Source: Halobacteriales archaeon QS_5_70_15 (GTDB lineage: Archaea; Halobacteriota; Halobacteria; Halobacteriales; Haloarculaceae). Taken from it: a stretch of DNA of 64,000 nucleotides. The DNA lies in the NCBI GenBank assembly GCA_003022005.1, contig PXRQ01000071.1, positions 11,085-75,084 on the forward strand, given 5' to 3'. The position numbers and the translations under genes were made by a program. Under the pieces are notes generated by a model, which made no database searches, was not told where the DNA came from, and worked only from the letters and a program-made list of their open reading frames with translations. Shown piece after piece: positions 1-8,454 of this stretch. Within the stretch, counting starts at the first letter, position 1, and every line of letters begins with the position of its first letter.

Positions 1-44
1 TCCATCGAGCCGGACAAACGGACTTGTGGCAGGTAAATCCTGCT

Positions 45-757
45 TTATCCCCGGGGCCGGAACACCTCGGCGGCGTGGTCGGTCGAGACGCCGTGCTCCG
101 CGTCACCGACCGACGTCGGGAGGTCGCCGTCGGGATAGCGCGACCGCAGGCTCGCACGGAGCGCGCCGCGGACGCAGGCCCGGGCGGCCGCACCGGTGGG
201 GGTGCCGCTCCCGGCGAACGGCTCCCGCTTCCCCGTCGACCGACAGCCGACGACGGCGGCGTCGGTCGTCGTCCCGGGGAACCCCGTGTCGGCCAGCAGC
301 GTCGCCGCCTTCGCCTCGACCGCGACGCCGAGCAGCGAGGCCAGCGCCCCGTCCCCGAGCGCGCGCGTCGCGGAGAGCAGGACGTTCACCGTCCCCGGGT
401 CGTACTCGCCGACGTCGCCGTCGAGCGACGCCGCCTCCTCGCCCGCGGCCGGGAGCGCGGCCGGGTTCGACAGGCCCGCGGTGACGACGGCCGTCACCGA
501 TCCGCTCCGGGCGGCGCGGGCGTGGCGCATCCCGACGCCCGTCAACAGCGCCGGTCCGGCGGGGTCGAACCCCGCCTCGCGCCGTCGTTCCCCGACGTAC
601 GCGTCGAGGTCGGTCCGGTCGAACCCCGTCGGAACCGAGACGTTGTACGCGGCGTCCGCGTCGACGAACCCCCGTTCCACCCCGTCGAGAGCCACCGGGC
701 GTCCGGGTGGCGCATCCGGAGGACCCCCGAACGGACCGCGAGCTCGGGCTCAGACAT
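45..757 (-). CDS. cbiZ: Adenosylcobinamide amidohydrolase CbiZ, interrupted by a one-base frameshift
   Basis: CbiZ removes the aminopropanol side chain of adenosylcobinamide to give adenosylcobyric acid, letting archaea salvage imported corrinoids. From ATG at 757 the first 30 residues read through RHPDARWLSTGWNGG, then the frame is lost at the five-C run 669-673 (plus strand). Adding one base there joins it to GFVDADAAYNVSVP and gives a 237-residue protein of normal family length. Later conserved parts include ALLTGVGM, TAGLSNPAA, GTVNVLL and GFPGTTTDA. The ATG overlaps the cobD stop, so it is the last gene of a translationally coupled cobY-cobT-cobD-cbiZ string. A homopolymer error is more likely than a true mutation. 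An internal ATG at 695 would miss conserved N-terminal residues. Confidence 0.85.
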
Positions 758-1760
758 CCGCGAGGACCTCCAGCAGCCGGTCGTTCCCGTCGGGGAGCCG
801 GACGGCCACCCTGACGTGCGAGTCGAGGCCGCGGAACGTCGTCGCGTCCCGCACCGCGACGCTCCGCTCGCGCGCTCGCTCCACGACCGCCGCGACGTCC
901 CGCCCGCCGACGTCGAGCAGCAGGAACGGGGCGTCGGAGGGGTGGACTTCGAACCGCCCCGAGAGCGCCTCGCGCATCCGCTCGCGCTCCGCCCGGACCC
1001 GCTCGCGCGTCTCCGCGACGAACGCCACACATCCCATGCAGTGAGCGCCGACGGCGGCCGCGGGCGTGCCGAGCGCCCACGCCCGGCGGGCGACCTGCAG
1101 CCGGGTGCCCAGGTCGCCGGTCGCGACGGCGAACCCCGCCCGGATGCCCGGGAGGCCGAACAGCTTCGTGAGCGACCGCGCCACGACGACGCCATCGCGG
1201 CCCGCGAGCGACCGCTCGCCGGTGAACCCGAGGAACGCCTCGTCGACGAGCAGCGGCGTCCCGGCCTCCCGACACCGGTCGGCGAACCCCCGGAGCCGAC
1301 CGGCGTCGTAGGCGTCGCCGGTCGGGTTGTTCGGGTTGCAGACCACGGCGAGCGCGTGGTCGGCGGGGTCCGCGTCGAGCAGTTCGTCGTGGGGAACGAA
1401 CGACGGGTCGGCCCTCTGGAGTCGGACCTCGCGGGCGTACTCGCCGAAACTCGGGTACGGGACGAGCACCGAGTCGCCGCGGTCGGCGGTCACTTCGACC
1501 GCGAGGCGGATCGCCGCAAGTCCGCCCGGCGTCGGCACGACGTCGCCGGGGTCGCAGTCCACGTAGTCGGCGGCCGCCTGTCGGTACGCCGGGTAGCCGT
1601 CCGGCGGGTACGTGCGTGCGGCGCCGAACGCCCCGCGGTAGACCCGTTCGGTCCCCTCGGGGACGAGCGGGTTCGTGTTCGCGCTGAAGTCCAGCAGGTC
1701 GGGGTCGTCGCTGCTCCCGTGCGGGACCCTGGTCCCGCCCGCGACCGCCTCAGGGTCCAT
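750..1760 (-). CDS. cobD: L-threonine-O-3-phosphate decarboxylase-type aminotransferase CobD
   Basis: PLP enzyme of the aminotransferase class I/II fold that makes (R)-1-amino-2-propanol phosphate, the linker of the cobamide nucleotide loop. The 336 residues show FSANTNP near the N-terminus, CNPNNPTG at about 141-148, VDEAFLGF at 172-179 and SLTKLFG with the probable PLP lysine at 199. I chose ATG at 1760 because the alternative 20 residues upstream lack homology-like character and this start overlaps the cobT stop. A histidinol-phosphate aminotransferase (HisC) is the closest alternative by fold, but the position between cobT and cbiZ argues for CobD. Confidence 0.85.
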   Translation of the reverse strand: MDPEAVAGGTRVPHGSSDDPDLLDFSANTNPLVPEGTERVYRGAFGAARTYPPDGYPAYRQAAADYVDCDPGDVVPTPGGLAAIRLAVEVTADRGDSVLVPYPSFGEYAREVRLQRADPSFVPHDELLDADPADHALAVVCNPNNPTGDAYDAGRLRGFADRCREAGTPLLVDEAFLGFTGERSLAGRDGVVVARSLTKLFGLPGIRAGFAVATGDLGTRLQVARRAWALGTPAAAVGAHCMGCVAFVAETRERVRAERERMREALSGRFEVHPSDAPFLLLDVGGRDVAAVVERARERSVAVRDATTFRGLDSHVRVAVRLPDGNDRLLEVLADV

Positions 1761-2718
1761 TGCCCCCCTCCGGTCGATACCCCTCGGGCGCGACGAGTCG
1801 GTCGTAGACCGCCGCAACCGAGTCGCGGACGTCGGCCATCGGGACGCCCGCCCCCCGGGCGTACGCGAGCGCGCCGCCCATCCCGACGCCCTCCTTGCCC
1901 TCGCCGGCGACGTACCGCTCCATGGCGACGTGTTCCGACCGCTCGAACCCGGGGTCCGTGACCGCGAGGTCGAGGTCGAGCGCCCCGGCCGCCTCGCGGA
2001 GGGCCGTCCCCGGGTCCGCCGCGACGAACGACGTGGTCGCCAGCGGGAGCGGCGCGTCGACCCCGCCGTGCCGGAGGAGCGCGCCCCGGACGACGCCGGC
2101 GACCGCCGCGAGCACGGGGTCGCCCATCCGCTCGACGGCGGCGAGCGGGTCGCCGGCCGCGTCGCCCGGTTCCATGTCGCTCGCGGCGAGCCCCTCCTCG
2201 ACGACCCGCCGTTTCAGCTCGAGCGGGTTCTCCGGGAGCGACGAGGAGACGCCCCGGTCCTCGCCGAGCGCCGCGAGCACGCCGAGGGCGGTGGTCGTCC
2301 CGCCGGGTATCGTCTCCGCGACGAACACCGCCTGGTCGGCGAGCCCCGCGCCGAACTCGCGGGCCCGCTCGAACACCCCGTCGGCGTCCCGGACGGCCAC
2401 CGCCTTCCGGACGTCGCGGCCGGCCGACGCGTCCAGGGGGACGGCCTCGACGCCGGTCGCTCGAGCGAGCCCCGCGTCGAGCACCGTGACGTCGAACCCC
2501 GCGAGTTCGCGCACCGCCCGGGTGACGACCGCCGGGGTCGGACAGCCCGTCGGGCTCACGGGGACGACCGGTGCCTCGACCGGCCGCCCCTCGACCAGTA
2601 TCTCCGCGTCGGCGCTCGGGGTGTGGGCCATCAGGTCCGGGTCGGCGCCGGCGGCGCTGATCCCCTCGATGCGTGCGGTTCGGGTCGTTCCCGCGGCGAG
2701 GACGAGCCTCACAGCCAC
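1750..2718 (-). CDS. cobT: Archaeal CobT-like nicotinate-nucleotide-dimethylbenzimidazole phosphoribosyltransferase
   Basis: Predicted to activate the lower-ligand base as an alpha-ribotide for cobamide assembly. The 322-residue protein has the glycine-rich N-terminal stretch, a [12 protein letters not shown] segment, an [14 protein letters not shown] segment typical of the archaeal CobT family (shorter and divergent from bacterial CobT) and GVGMGGAL near the C-terminus. The start is GTG at 2718, overlapping the cobY stop (GTG within TGGCTGTGA). It sits in the minus-strand string cobY-cobT-cobD-cbiZ with overlaps at every junction. Base specificity cannot be read from sequence. Confidence 0.82.
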   Translation of the reverse strand: MAVRLVLAAGTTRTARIEGISAAGADPDLMAHTPSADAEILVEGRPVEAPVVPVSPTGCPTPAVVTRAVRELAGFDVTVLDAGLARATGVEAVPLDASAGRDVRKAVAVRDADGVFERAREFGAGLADQAVFVAETIPGGTTTALGVLAALGEDRGVSSSLPENPLELKRRVVEEGLAASDMEPGDAAGDPLAAVERMGDPVLAAVAGVVRGALLRHGGVDAPLPLATTSFVAADPGTALREAAGALDLDLAVTDPGFERSEHVAMERYVAGEGKEGVGMGGALAYARGAGVPMADVRDSVAAVYDRLVAPEGYRPEGGNGP

Positions 2719-3269
2719 GCCTCCGCCACGGCCGCGTCCCGTCTCGTGTTCACGTTGACGGCCAGTCGGCGGTCCTCGGTTACGTACGTTTCGTCTCGGC
2801 CGTCGCCGACGACGACGTTCGCCCCCGCCGGGACGAGTTCCCGACCCCCCCGCTCGAAGGTTGTGTCCACGCTCACGCCCAGATTACGCTTGAGCGACGC
2901 GGGGACGCAGACGGCGAGCGAGCCGCCGTCATGCGCGTCGAGGACGGCGTCGACGGCGTCGGGGGCCAGGAGCGGGAGGTCGGCGGCGGCGGTCAGCACG
3001 GGCGTCGCCACGCGCTCGTCCCCGAGCGCGAACCGGAGGTCCGCGACGTACCCCTCGCCAGGGGCGTCGATGCGCGGGCGGCCGGCGAGGTGCTCGCGGG
3101 TCGCCGGCGCGTGCGGCGAGACGACCGGATACACGTCGCCGACGCGGCTCCCGTCGAGGGCCGCGAGCACGCGGTCGATCATCGGAAGGCCGCCGACCTC
3201 GAACAGCGGCTTCTCCACCGCCGCGTCGAGGCGCGTCCCCTTCCCTCCACAGAGCACGAGCGCGTCCAC
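2709..3269 (-). CDS. cobY: Adenosylcobinamide-phosphate guanylyltransferase CobY
   Basis: CobY transfers GMP from GTP to adenosylcobinamide phosphate, the archaeal replacement for bacterial CobU. The 186-residue protein opens with the nucleotidyltransferase signature [11 protein letters not shown], followed by [17 protein letters not shown] and a [11 protein letters not shown] segment around residue 95, all features of the MobA/GlmU-type fold. The start is GTG at 3269, and only 7 bp separate it from the upstream SDR gene, so the SDR, cobY, cobT, cobD and cbiZ are probably on one transcript. CobS, which uses its product, lies 2.8 kb away beyond four unrelated genes. Confidence 0.85.
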   Translation of the reverse strand: MDALVLCGGKGTRLDAAVEKPLFEVGGLPMIDRVLAALDGSRVGDVYPVVSPHAPATREHLAGRPRIDAPGEGYVADLRFALGDERVATPVLTAAADLPLLAPDAVDAVLDAHDGGSLAVCVPASLKRNLGVSVDTTFERGGRELVPAGANVVVGDGRDETYVTEDRRLAVNVNTRRDAAVAEAWL

Positions 3270-3276
3270 GACCGCC

Positions 3277-4059
3277 TCACGACCGCCCGCCGGACACCAG
3301 GTCCGGCGTCGGGTAGGTCCCGCCGTTGACGTGGAGCGTCGTCCCGGTGACGAACGACGCCCTGTCGGAGGCGAGGAAGCAGCAGGCCTCGGCCACCTCC
3401 TCGACCGTCCCGAGGCGGCGGAGCGGCGTCGCCTCGACCACCTCCCGCTCGATCCGGTCCCAGTCCCCGCCCGCGTCCCGGTCGGTGTCGATGAGCCCCG
3501 GGGAGACGGCGTTCACCCGCACCCCGTCCGGCCCGAGTTCGGTCGACAGCTGGCGGGTCAGCCCCTCGATGGCCATCTTCGAGCCGAACGAGTGGGTGTG
3601 GCCGGCGAGCCCGAGGTAGACCATCGCGCCGACGAGGTTGACGACCGACCCGCCGCCACGGTCGATCATGTCCGGTGCGACGTGCTGGGTGGTGAGGAAC
3701 AGCCCCCGGAAGTTCACGTCCGCGACGCGGTCGAGCTCCGCCAGCCCGACGTCGAGGAACGGCGCGCTCGGCCGGTAGGTCGCGTTGTTCACTAGGACGT
3801 CGACGGGGCCCAGTTCCGCCCGGACGTCCTCGACCATCGAATCGACGCCCTCGGGGTCGGCGAGGTCGGCGAGCGCAACCGCCGAGTCCCCGCCGGCCGC
3901 CTCGACCCGCCGGGCCGTCCCCTCGACGCCGTCGCGGTCGGTCCGTGCGGCGACGCCCACGTCCGCGCCGCGCTCGGCCAGCATCACCGCGATGGCCCGT
4001 CCGATGTTCCTGCTCGCCCCGGTCACGAGTGCGGTCCGTCCGTCGAAGTCCTGCACCAT
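3277..4059 (-). CDS. SDR-family protein lacking the catalytic Ser and Tyr
   Basis: Rossmann-fold short-chain dehydrogenase/reductase of 260 residues with the cofactor motif TGASRNIGRA at 14-23, DLADPEGV, and VNNATYRPS. The active-site segment reads GHTHSFGSKMAIEGL: the lysine is kept, but the residue four before it, normally Tyr, is Ser, and the position 13 before that, normally Ser, is Gly (within VNLVGAMVYLG). Peroxisomal 2,4-dienoyl-CoA reductases are SDRs that also lack the Tyr, so a different mechanism or a non-catalytic role is possible. It lies 7 bp upstream of cobY and is probably cotranscribed. A role in cobamide metabolism is not shown by anything visible. Confidence 0.8.
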   Translation of the reverse strand: MVQDFDGRTALVTGASRNIGRAIAVMLAERGADVGVAARTDRDGVEGTARRVEAAGGDSAVALADLADPEGVDSMVEDVRAELGPVDVLVNNATYRPSAPFLDVGLAELDRVADVNFRGLFLTTQHVAPDMIDRGGGSVVNLVGAMVYLGLAGHTHSFGSKMAIEGLTRQLSTELGPDGVRVNAVSPGLIDTDRDAGGDWDRIEREVVEATPLRRLGTVEEVAEACCFLASDRASFVTGTTLHVNGGTYPTPDLVSGGRS

Positions 4060-4164
4060 GTGCCGGGGGGGTGCCCACGGGTCATATAGGTCGGCCTCCC
4101 GGAGCCCGTCGCGGCGGATGGGCCTCGGGTGACGCTCGCGCCGGCGGCGCGTCGCCCGGCCCGT

Positions 4165-4539
4165 TCAGCCGAGGTCCTCGACCAGTTCGAGGACGTAGCC
4201 GTCGACGCCCCCGAGGAACGCGATGCGCGCGTCGGCCGCCTCGACCGTCCGGGGTGTCTCGATCACCTCACATCCCGTGCGGTCGACGATCCGCTCGAGC
4301 TCGGCGTCCACGTCCTCGACCGAGAGCGCGACGTGGTCGAGCGCGGAGCGGTCGGGGTCAGGGTCGGGGTGGTCCGGCGCGTGACGGAGCTGTATCTCCC
4401 CGTGTTCGCCCCCGAGCCAGACGTTCTCGATGCCGTCGAGCGTCAGCGACCGGTGTTCCTCCAGCCCGACGCCGTCGACGAAGAACTCGCGGGCCGCTTC
4501 CAGGTCGGAGACCCAGACGGCCGCGTGGATGACGTCCAT
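4165..4539 (-). CDS. VOC (glyoxalase/dioxygenase fold) protein
   Basis: A 124-residue protein with the paired beta-alpha-beta-beta-beta modules of the vicinal oxygen chelate fold. Candidate metal ligands are His5 in MDVIHAAVWV, the Gln/Arg-rich strand EIQLRHA, HVALSVEDVD in the second half and a glutamate in GYVLELVEDLG. This resembles lactoylglutathione lyase-like and methylmalonyl-CoA epimerase-like haloarchaeal proteins, but substrate cannot be assigned. It is one of four genes inserted between the two halves of the cobamide cluster, transcribed in the same direction. Confidence 0.8.
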   Translation of the reverse strand: MDVIHAAVWVSDLEAAREFFVDGVGLEEHRSLTLDGIENVWLGGEHGEIQLRHAPDHPDPDPDRSALDHVALSVEDVDAELERIVDRTGCEVIETPRTVEAADARIAFLGGVDGYVLELVEDLG

Positions 4540-4599
4540 GGCCGACCGTGACAGGGGGAAGCTCCTAAGCGTTCGCCCGAATCGAGCGCCCGCGGGGAC

Positions 4600-4989
4600 C
4601 TACTCCCCGCCGAACTCGGTCTGGTAGCTCGTCGCGTCGAGGCGGTCCTCCCGAAGCGGCCAGAACGCGAACAGTACCGCTCGCTCGCCGACCGCCCGGG
4701 CCGTGTGCTCGACGCCCGGCGGGATCGCTATCGCGTCGGACGGTTCGAGGGTGACTCGCTCGCCGCCCACCAGGAAGTCGAGTCGCCCCGCTGCGAGGAC
4801 GTTCACCTGCTCCCAGGGATGAGAGTGGGGCTCGGCGTCCGGCTTGTCCGGCTCGATGACGGTGAACCCGACCATCTGATCCATCCCCCGGAACACCGAC
4901 TGCCTGATGCCGTCCCCGTCCCGGACCGGCGGGACCTCCCGGAGGTCGTACGTCGACGGTACCTCGGACTCCTCGTACTCCCGTACCAT
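4600..4989 (-). CDS. Small cupin-domain protein
   Basis: Single-domain cupin, 129 residues from ATG at 4989. Cupin motif 1 is HSHPWEQVNVLAAGRLDF, supplying two His and a Glu as likely metal ligands; motif 2 is IPPGVEHTARAVG with the third His. An upstream ATG at 5013 would add eight basic residues and is less likely because the MVREYEESEVP start fits small haloarchaeal cupins. It could be a metal-dependent small enzyme (for example quercetinase-like) or a binding protein. Neighbours are the VOC protein and the glutaredoxin-DinB fusion, all on the minus strand with 60-160 bp gaps. Confidence 0.8.
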   Translation of the reverse strand: MVREYEESEVPSTYDLREVPPVRDGDGIRQSVFRGMDQMVGFTVIEPDKPDAEPHSHPWEQVNVLAAGRLDFLVGGERVTLEPSDAIAIPPGVEHTARAVGERAVLFAFWPLREDRLDATSYQTEFGGE

Positions 4990-5143
4990 GGCGGGTCGAC
5001 TCCGCACGACCACTTAATCCCACGCCAGTACCGGGCTCGGATGCCCTCGGTGGCGACTCCAGGTCTCGGGTGTCGAGTACGGGTGTCTCGGGTGTCGGGT
5101 ACGAGCCGATGGGCGTGTCGTTACGGCCCGTTCGGAGTGTCGG

Positions 5144-5911
5144 TCACTGCGTGTCCCACACCTTCTCGGGCATGGGCAGGCCCTCCCACGTGGCCGGGTC
5201 AAGCGGCTCGACGTCGATCCCGAACTCCTCGGCGAGCATCCACTCCAGCTGGCGCGTGTGCTGGCCCGCGTGCCAGGTGGTCCGCTCGAAGAACTCGTGG
5301 ACGGTCGGGTCCCCGTAGTAGACGTTCGCCGTCTCCGAGAAGTCCCGTCCCCGTGCGGGGCCCTCGTACCAGTCGTGGAGGCGGATCCGCACGTACTCCC
5401 CGTACGCCCTCAGGGCGTCGACGGACCGGTTCGCCCACTCCAGTTCGGGCTCGTAGCTCGTGAGCGACTCGCCGTCCTCGTGGTCCAGGAACGACTCCAC
5501 GATGCTGAACGTGTGATACGAGAGCTCGCCGACGCTCCGCGGCCGGTTCGGGATGTCGACCCGCAGGTGCTCCTCGGAGAGCGAGCCGAGGTAGCGGTCG
5601 ACGGTCTCGAGGACGAGGTCGAGCCGGCGGTACAGCTCCTCGACCGGCAGGGGTTCGGCCTCGTGTTCGACGCCCGCGATCCGGGCCACCTCGTCGAGCT
5701 CCTGCGCGTCCGTCCAGTCCTCGCCGCGCTTGACCACCGGGACCTGCCGGGGGAGCCCCTGTTCCTCCATGTCGTCGAGGACGCTCCGGTCCTCGGTCAC
5801 GTTGTGCGAGACGAACGGGACCTCGTTGCGCTCGAGGAACTCCTTGGCCCGGAGACAGCTGGTGCAGCCGGTCGCCCAGTACAGGTGGACCCGCGTGTCA
5901 TCCACACTCAT
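5144..5911 (-). CDS. Glutaredoxin-DinB fusion, candidate thiol-dependent S-transferase
   Basis: A 255-residue two-domain protein. Residues 1-75 are a glutaredoxin/thioredoxin fold with YWATGCTSCLRAKEFL (CxxC) and a cis-Pro loop PRQVPVV. Residues about 90-255 form a DinB/YfiT-like four-helix bundle with the usual three histidines: LSYHTFSIVESF and the TTWHAGQHTRQ pair spaced by three residues. Some DinB-fold enzymes are bacillithiol or mycothiol S-transferases, and haloarchaea use gamma-glutamylcysteine as their small thiol, so a role in thiol conjugation or detoxification is a reasonable inference. It is the first gene of the four-gene block separating cobS from cobY. Confidence 0.85.
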   Translation of the reverse strand: MSVDDTRVHLYWATGCTSCLRAKEFLERNEVPFVSHNVTEDRSVLDDMEEQGLPRQVPVVKRGEDWTDAQELDEVARIAGVEHEAEPLPVEELYRRLDLVLETVDRYLGSLSEEHLRVDIPNRPRSVGELSYHTFSIVESFLDHEDGESLTSYEPELEWANRSVDALRAYGEYVRIRLHDWYEGPARGRDFSETANVYYGDPTVHEFFERTTWHAGQHTRQLEWMLAEEFGIDVEPLDPATWEGLPMPEKVWDTQ

Positions 5912-6021
5912 ACCTCGGCAACCGTCTCGCCGGTAATCAATCGTGCGGTCGAGTCGCGTGACCGTCGAGGCCGGCGGTGTCGGACTCCAGCGGACCGCCC
6001 CGTCGCGCGGGCGGCGTCTCG

Positions 6022-6100
6022 TACGGATCGTTGTAACGGTTTACCGACGGTCACTCGAACGGGGTCCGCGATCGGCGGCAAAAGACCACAGTAATCCGTA
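6022..6100 (-). repeat. 79-bp imperfect palindrome abutting the cobS stop (copy D)
   Basis: Begins directly after the cobS TGA when read on the minus strand. Ends are TACGG and CCGTA, with a centre that aligns base by base at full length with the element at 43649-43727. Similar copies lie at 53202-53281 and 58924-59000. There is no T-tract, so it is not an ordinary terminator. Confidence 0.65.
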
Positions 6101-6758
6101 TCAGAGCGCGCTCCAGACGACGAGGCCGGCGTGGAGCGCGGCCAGCCGTGCGAGTTCGTTCGCCGCGCCGAGGACGTCGCCGCTGACGCCGCCGAGCCAT
6201 CCCCGGACCCACCGGCGGAGGAGCCACGCGGCGAGGAGGCCGGCCAACAGCCCGACCCCGGCGGCGGTCGAGGGCCACGTCAGGGCGAGCGCCGGGAGGG
6301 CGACGAGCGCGGGGCCGAGCAGGCCGCGCGGTGACCCGCCGACCACCTGCGAGCCGAGGCCCTCGTGGGCGGCGGTTCCGAACGCCGCGACGCCGGCCCA
6401 CGAGCCCCAGACAGACGGCGGCGGTCCCGCCGACGCCGACCGCCGGGTCCTTCATGACCTCCCGCCGCCGCTCGGGGCCGTGGACGACCGCCGCGTCGCC
6501 GAGGTCCGCGAGGCCGTCGAGGTGCGTGATCCCCGTCAGGCCGACCACCGCGAGGACGAACAGGAGCGCGACGACCGGGGCCGGGACCGGGAGGGCGGCG
6601 CCGAGGGCCGCGGGGACCGCGAGGAGCGCCCCGACGACGTAGCCCGCCAGCGGGAACGCGGCCGGCGTCCGCCGGAAGGCGTCCCACGAGGCCTCGTCGT
6701 GGCCGACGGGAAGCCGGGTGAGGAAGCCGAGCGCCCCCCGCAGCGCGCTCAGGACCAC
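6101..6758 (-). CDS. cobS: Adenosylcobinamide-GDP ribazoletransferase CobS, interrupted by a one-base frameshift
   Basis: Integral-membrane enzyme that joins activated ribazole to adenosylcobinamide-GDP. Starting at GTG 6758, overlapping the cbiB stop, the protein reads GALGFLTRLPVGHDE, then the signature THLDGLADLGDA and EVMKDPAVGVGG. The frame is lost at the four-C run 6405-6408 (plus strand); removing one base restores WAGVAAFGTAAHEGLG and the C-terminal membrane segments through LLAGLLAAWLLRRWV. Corrected length is about 218 residues, slightly short for CobS. The indel is in a homopolymer, which suggests a sequencing or assembly error. It ends the HAD-cbiB-cobS group, with the palindrome at 6022-6100 directly behind it. 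Confidence 0.82.
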
Positions 6759-7699
6759 GCGAGCACCTCCGCCAGGCCACCGATCCACGCGCCGGCCCCC
6801 GCCACGACTCCCGCCGCCGCGTAGGCGAGCAGTCCGGCCCGCCGGACGAGCGCGATGCCCCGCTCGACGGCATCGCCGGTCGGGAGCGCCCGCTCGGGGT
6901 TCAGGACGTACGCGCCGGGTTTCTCGAGGCGGGCGTCGATCAGGGCGGCGAGCGTCGCCATCGGCCACCCCGAGTTCGGCGACGGCGGTTCCCCGGCCCA
7001 CGCCCGGGCGCGGCCGAGCACCCCCGGTCGCCCCGCCCCGAGCGCGAGCAGGACCGCGCTCAGCCGCGCGGGGAGCCACATGACGAGGTCGTCGAGCCGG
7101 GCGCTCGCCCGGCCGACCGGTTTCGACCGGTAGCCGAGCATCGAATCGAGCGTGTTCACCGCCTTCACCCACGCCGCCGCGCCGACCGCGAGCGGCAGCG
7201 AGAGGGGCGCGAGGACCGCGAACGCGAGCAGCGGCGCGACCAGACCGTCGGTGAGGTTCTCGGCGGCGCTCTCGACGGCGGCGCTCCGAACCTCGCCCGC
7301 CGAGAGCCCCGACGCGTCCCGTCCGGCCAGCGAGCGCAGCGCCGACCGTGCCCCGCCGAGGTCGGTCTCGACGAGGCCGTTCACCCGTCGAGCCTCGTCG
7401 AGGAGCATCCGGAGGCTCGTGGTCGAAAAGAGGGCGACGCCGGCGAGTACCCCCGCGGCGAGCGGGTGGACCGCATCGGCGAGCCGGACGATGCCGGCGA
7501 CGACGGCGGCGGCGACCAGCGGCAGGAGGAGGGCGACCCCGACCCCGACCCCGACCGCCCCGGCCCTCGACCACTCGCGGTCGAACGGGGTCACCGCGCG
7601 CCCGAACCACGCGACTGGGTGCAAGCGGGCCGGTGGTTCGGACAGGAGCGCCTCGAGCGCGGCGGCCACGGCGACGGCGAGGACGCCCGCGGTGCTCAT
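6749..7699 (-). CDS. cbiB: Adenosylcobinamide-phosphate synthase CbiB
   Basis: Polytopic membrane protein of 316 residues that attaches aminopropanol (phosphate) to adenosylcobyric acid. Family segments visible are LLSEPPARLHPVAWFGR near the N-terminus, ESAAENLTDGLVAPL at about 140, KAVNTLDSMLGYRS around 180 and SPNSGWPMATLAALIDARLEKPG around 240. The start ATG at 7699 overlaps the stop of the upstream HAD gene (ATGA), and its own stop overlaps the cobS GTG, so all three are translationally coupled. CbiZ supplies its substrate during corrinoid salvage. Confidence 0.9.
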   Translation of the reverse strand: MSTAGVLAVAVAAALEALLSEPPARLHPVAWFGRAVTPFDREWSRAGAVGVGVGVALLLPLVAAAVVAGIVRLADAVHPLAAGVLAGVALFSTTSLRMLLDEARRVNGLVETDLGGARSALRSLAGRDASGLSAGEVRSAAVESAAENLTDGLVAPLLAFAVLAPLSLPLAVGAAAWVKAVNTLDSMLGYRSKPVGRASARLDDLVMWLPARLSAVLLALGAGRPGVLGRARAWAGEPPSPNSGWPMATLAALIDARLEKPGAYVLNPERALPTGDAVERGIALVRRAGLLAYAAAGVVAGAGAWIGGLAEVLAWS

Positions 7700-8331
7700 C
7701 GCTCCCGGTCGAGGTAGGACGGGACGTCCCCGAGCGCGACCGGCCCGAGCAGGACCGCCCGCGCCCCGGCGTCGGTCGCTCCCCCGTCGGTCCCCGGGTC
7801 GTCGCCGACGTGGAGGAGTTCGTTCGTCCGGACGCCGAGCCGGTCGGCGACGGCCTCGAACGCGCGGCGGTCGGGCTTGCGCCACCCGACGTCGACGCTG
7901 GCGACGACCGCGTCGAACCGCGCGGGGTCGAGCGACGAGCGATCCACCGCCCGCGCGACCAGCCCCGGGACCGAGCAGTTCGAGAGGATCCCGACGGGAC
8001 CGCGTTCCGCGGCCGCGGTCACCGCCCGTTCGGCGTCGGCACGGGTCCGGACCCCGGTGTCGAACGCCCGGAGCAGGGCCCGCCGGACGGTCCGCTCGTC
8101 GGGGCCAGCCGTCCCGTCCGGGTTGCCCCCGGCGAGCGCCGCCCGGACGTGATCGACGAGCGATACCTCCGCCCCTTCGGGGACCTCGACCTGTGGGGTC
8201 CGGTAGGCCGTCGCCCAGTCGTCGGGGAGCGTGACCCCGGCCGCCTCGAGTTCCCGGCCGACCGCCGCTGCCGGGTCGGCCGGCCGGTCGACGTCGACGA
8301 GCGTCCCGAAGAGGTCGAAGGAGACTGCCAC
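7696..8331 (-). CDS. HAD-superfamily hydrolase leading the cbiB-cobS operon
   Basis: A 211-residue HAD-fold protein. Motif I reads FDLFGTL, so the nucleophilic Asp is present, but the second Asp of the phosphatase-type DxD is Phe, as in dehalogenase-like branches. GILSNCS is motif II, GWRKPDRRAF carries the motif III lysine and HVGDDPGTDGGATDAG is motif IV. GTG start at 8331, with a promoter-like TTCAATA box 24 bp upstream. Its coupling to cbiB suggests a cobamide-linked role such as nucleotide-loop phosphate removal, but the altered motif I argues against a standard phosphatase. Confidence 0.82.
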   Translation of the reverse strand: MAVSFDLFGTLVDVDRPADPAAAVGRELEAAGVTLPDDWATAYRTPQVEVPEGAEVSLVDHVRAALAGGNPDGTAGPDERTVRRALLRAFDTGVRTRADAERAVTAAAERGPVGILSNCSVPGLVARAVDRSSLDPARFDAVVASVDVGWRKPDRRAFEAVADRLGVRTNELLHVGDDPGTDGGATDAGARAVLLGPVALGDVPSYLDRER

Positions 8332-8354
8332 GGCCGGCCTCTCGGCGGCGGGCG

Positions 8355-8361
8355 TATTGAA
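8355..8361 (-). promoter_or_regulatory. Probable promoter box for HAD-cbiB-cobS
   Basis: TTCAATA on the minus strand, 24 bp before the GTG at 8331, consistent with a leaderless haloarchaeal transcript. Confidence 0.4.
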
Positions 8362-8423
8362 CGTCGTGGTCGCGGGGGGGGTCGAGGGTCGGGGGAGGGG
8401 ACGGTCCGGAGCCCCGGAGGACC

Positions 8424-8447
8424 GACCCGACCCGACCCGACCCGACC
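8424..8447. repeat. Short CCCGA tandem repeat
   Basis: About five consecutive copies of a 5-bp unit in the gap between the HAD gene and the transglutaminase-like gene. Function unknown; probably slippage. Confidence 0.6.
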
Positions 8448-8454
8448 GGGCGGG

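Noticed and set aside
24..1961. Very long plus-strand reading frames opposite the cobamide genes (also elsewhere, for example 40598-42739 minus)
   Set aside because: They are Arg/Pro-rich antisense or off-frame by-products of GC-rich codon use without any recognisable domain; the 42.3-42.9 kb portion is kept only as a pseudogene.
7696..8331. HAD gene as alpha-ribazole phosphatase
   Set aside because: Motif I is DLF rather than DxD, so a standard phosphatase activity is doubtful; left unassigned.
8424..8447. CCCGA tandem repeat as a telomere-like or regulatory element
   Set aside because: Only about five units in a short intergenic gap; simple slippage is enough.
8332..8454. Cobalamin riboswitch upstream of the cobamide operon
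   Set aside because: No B12-box-like sequence, and the 5' leader appears to be nearly absent (leaderless promoter).
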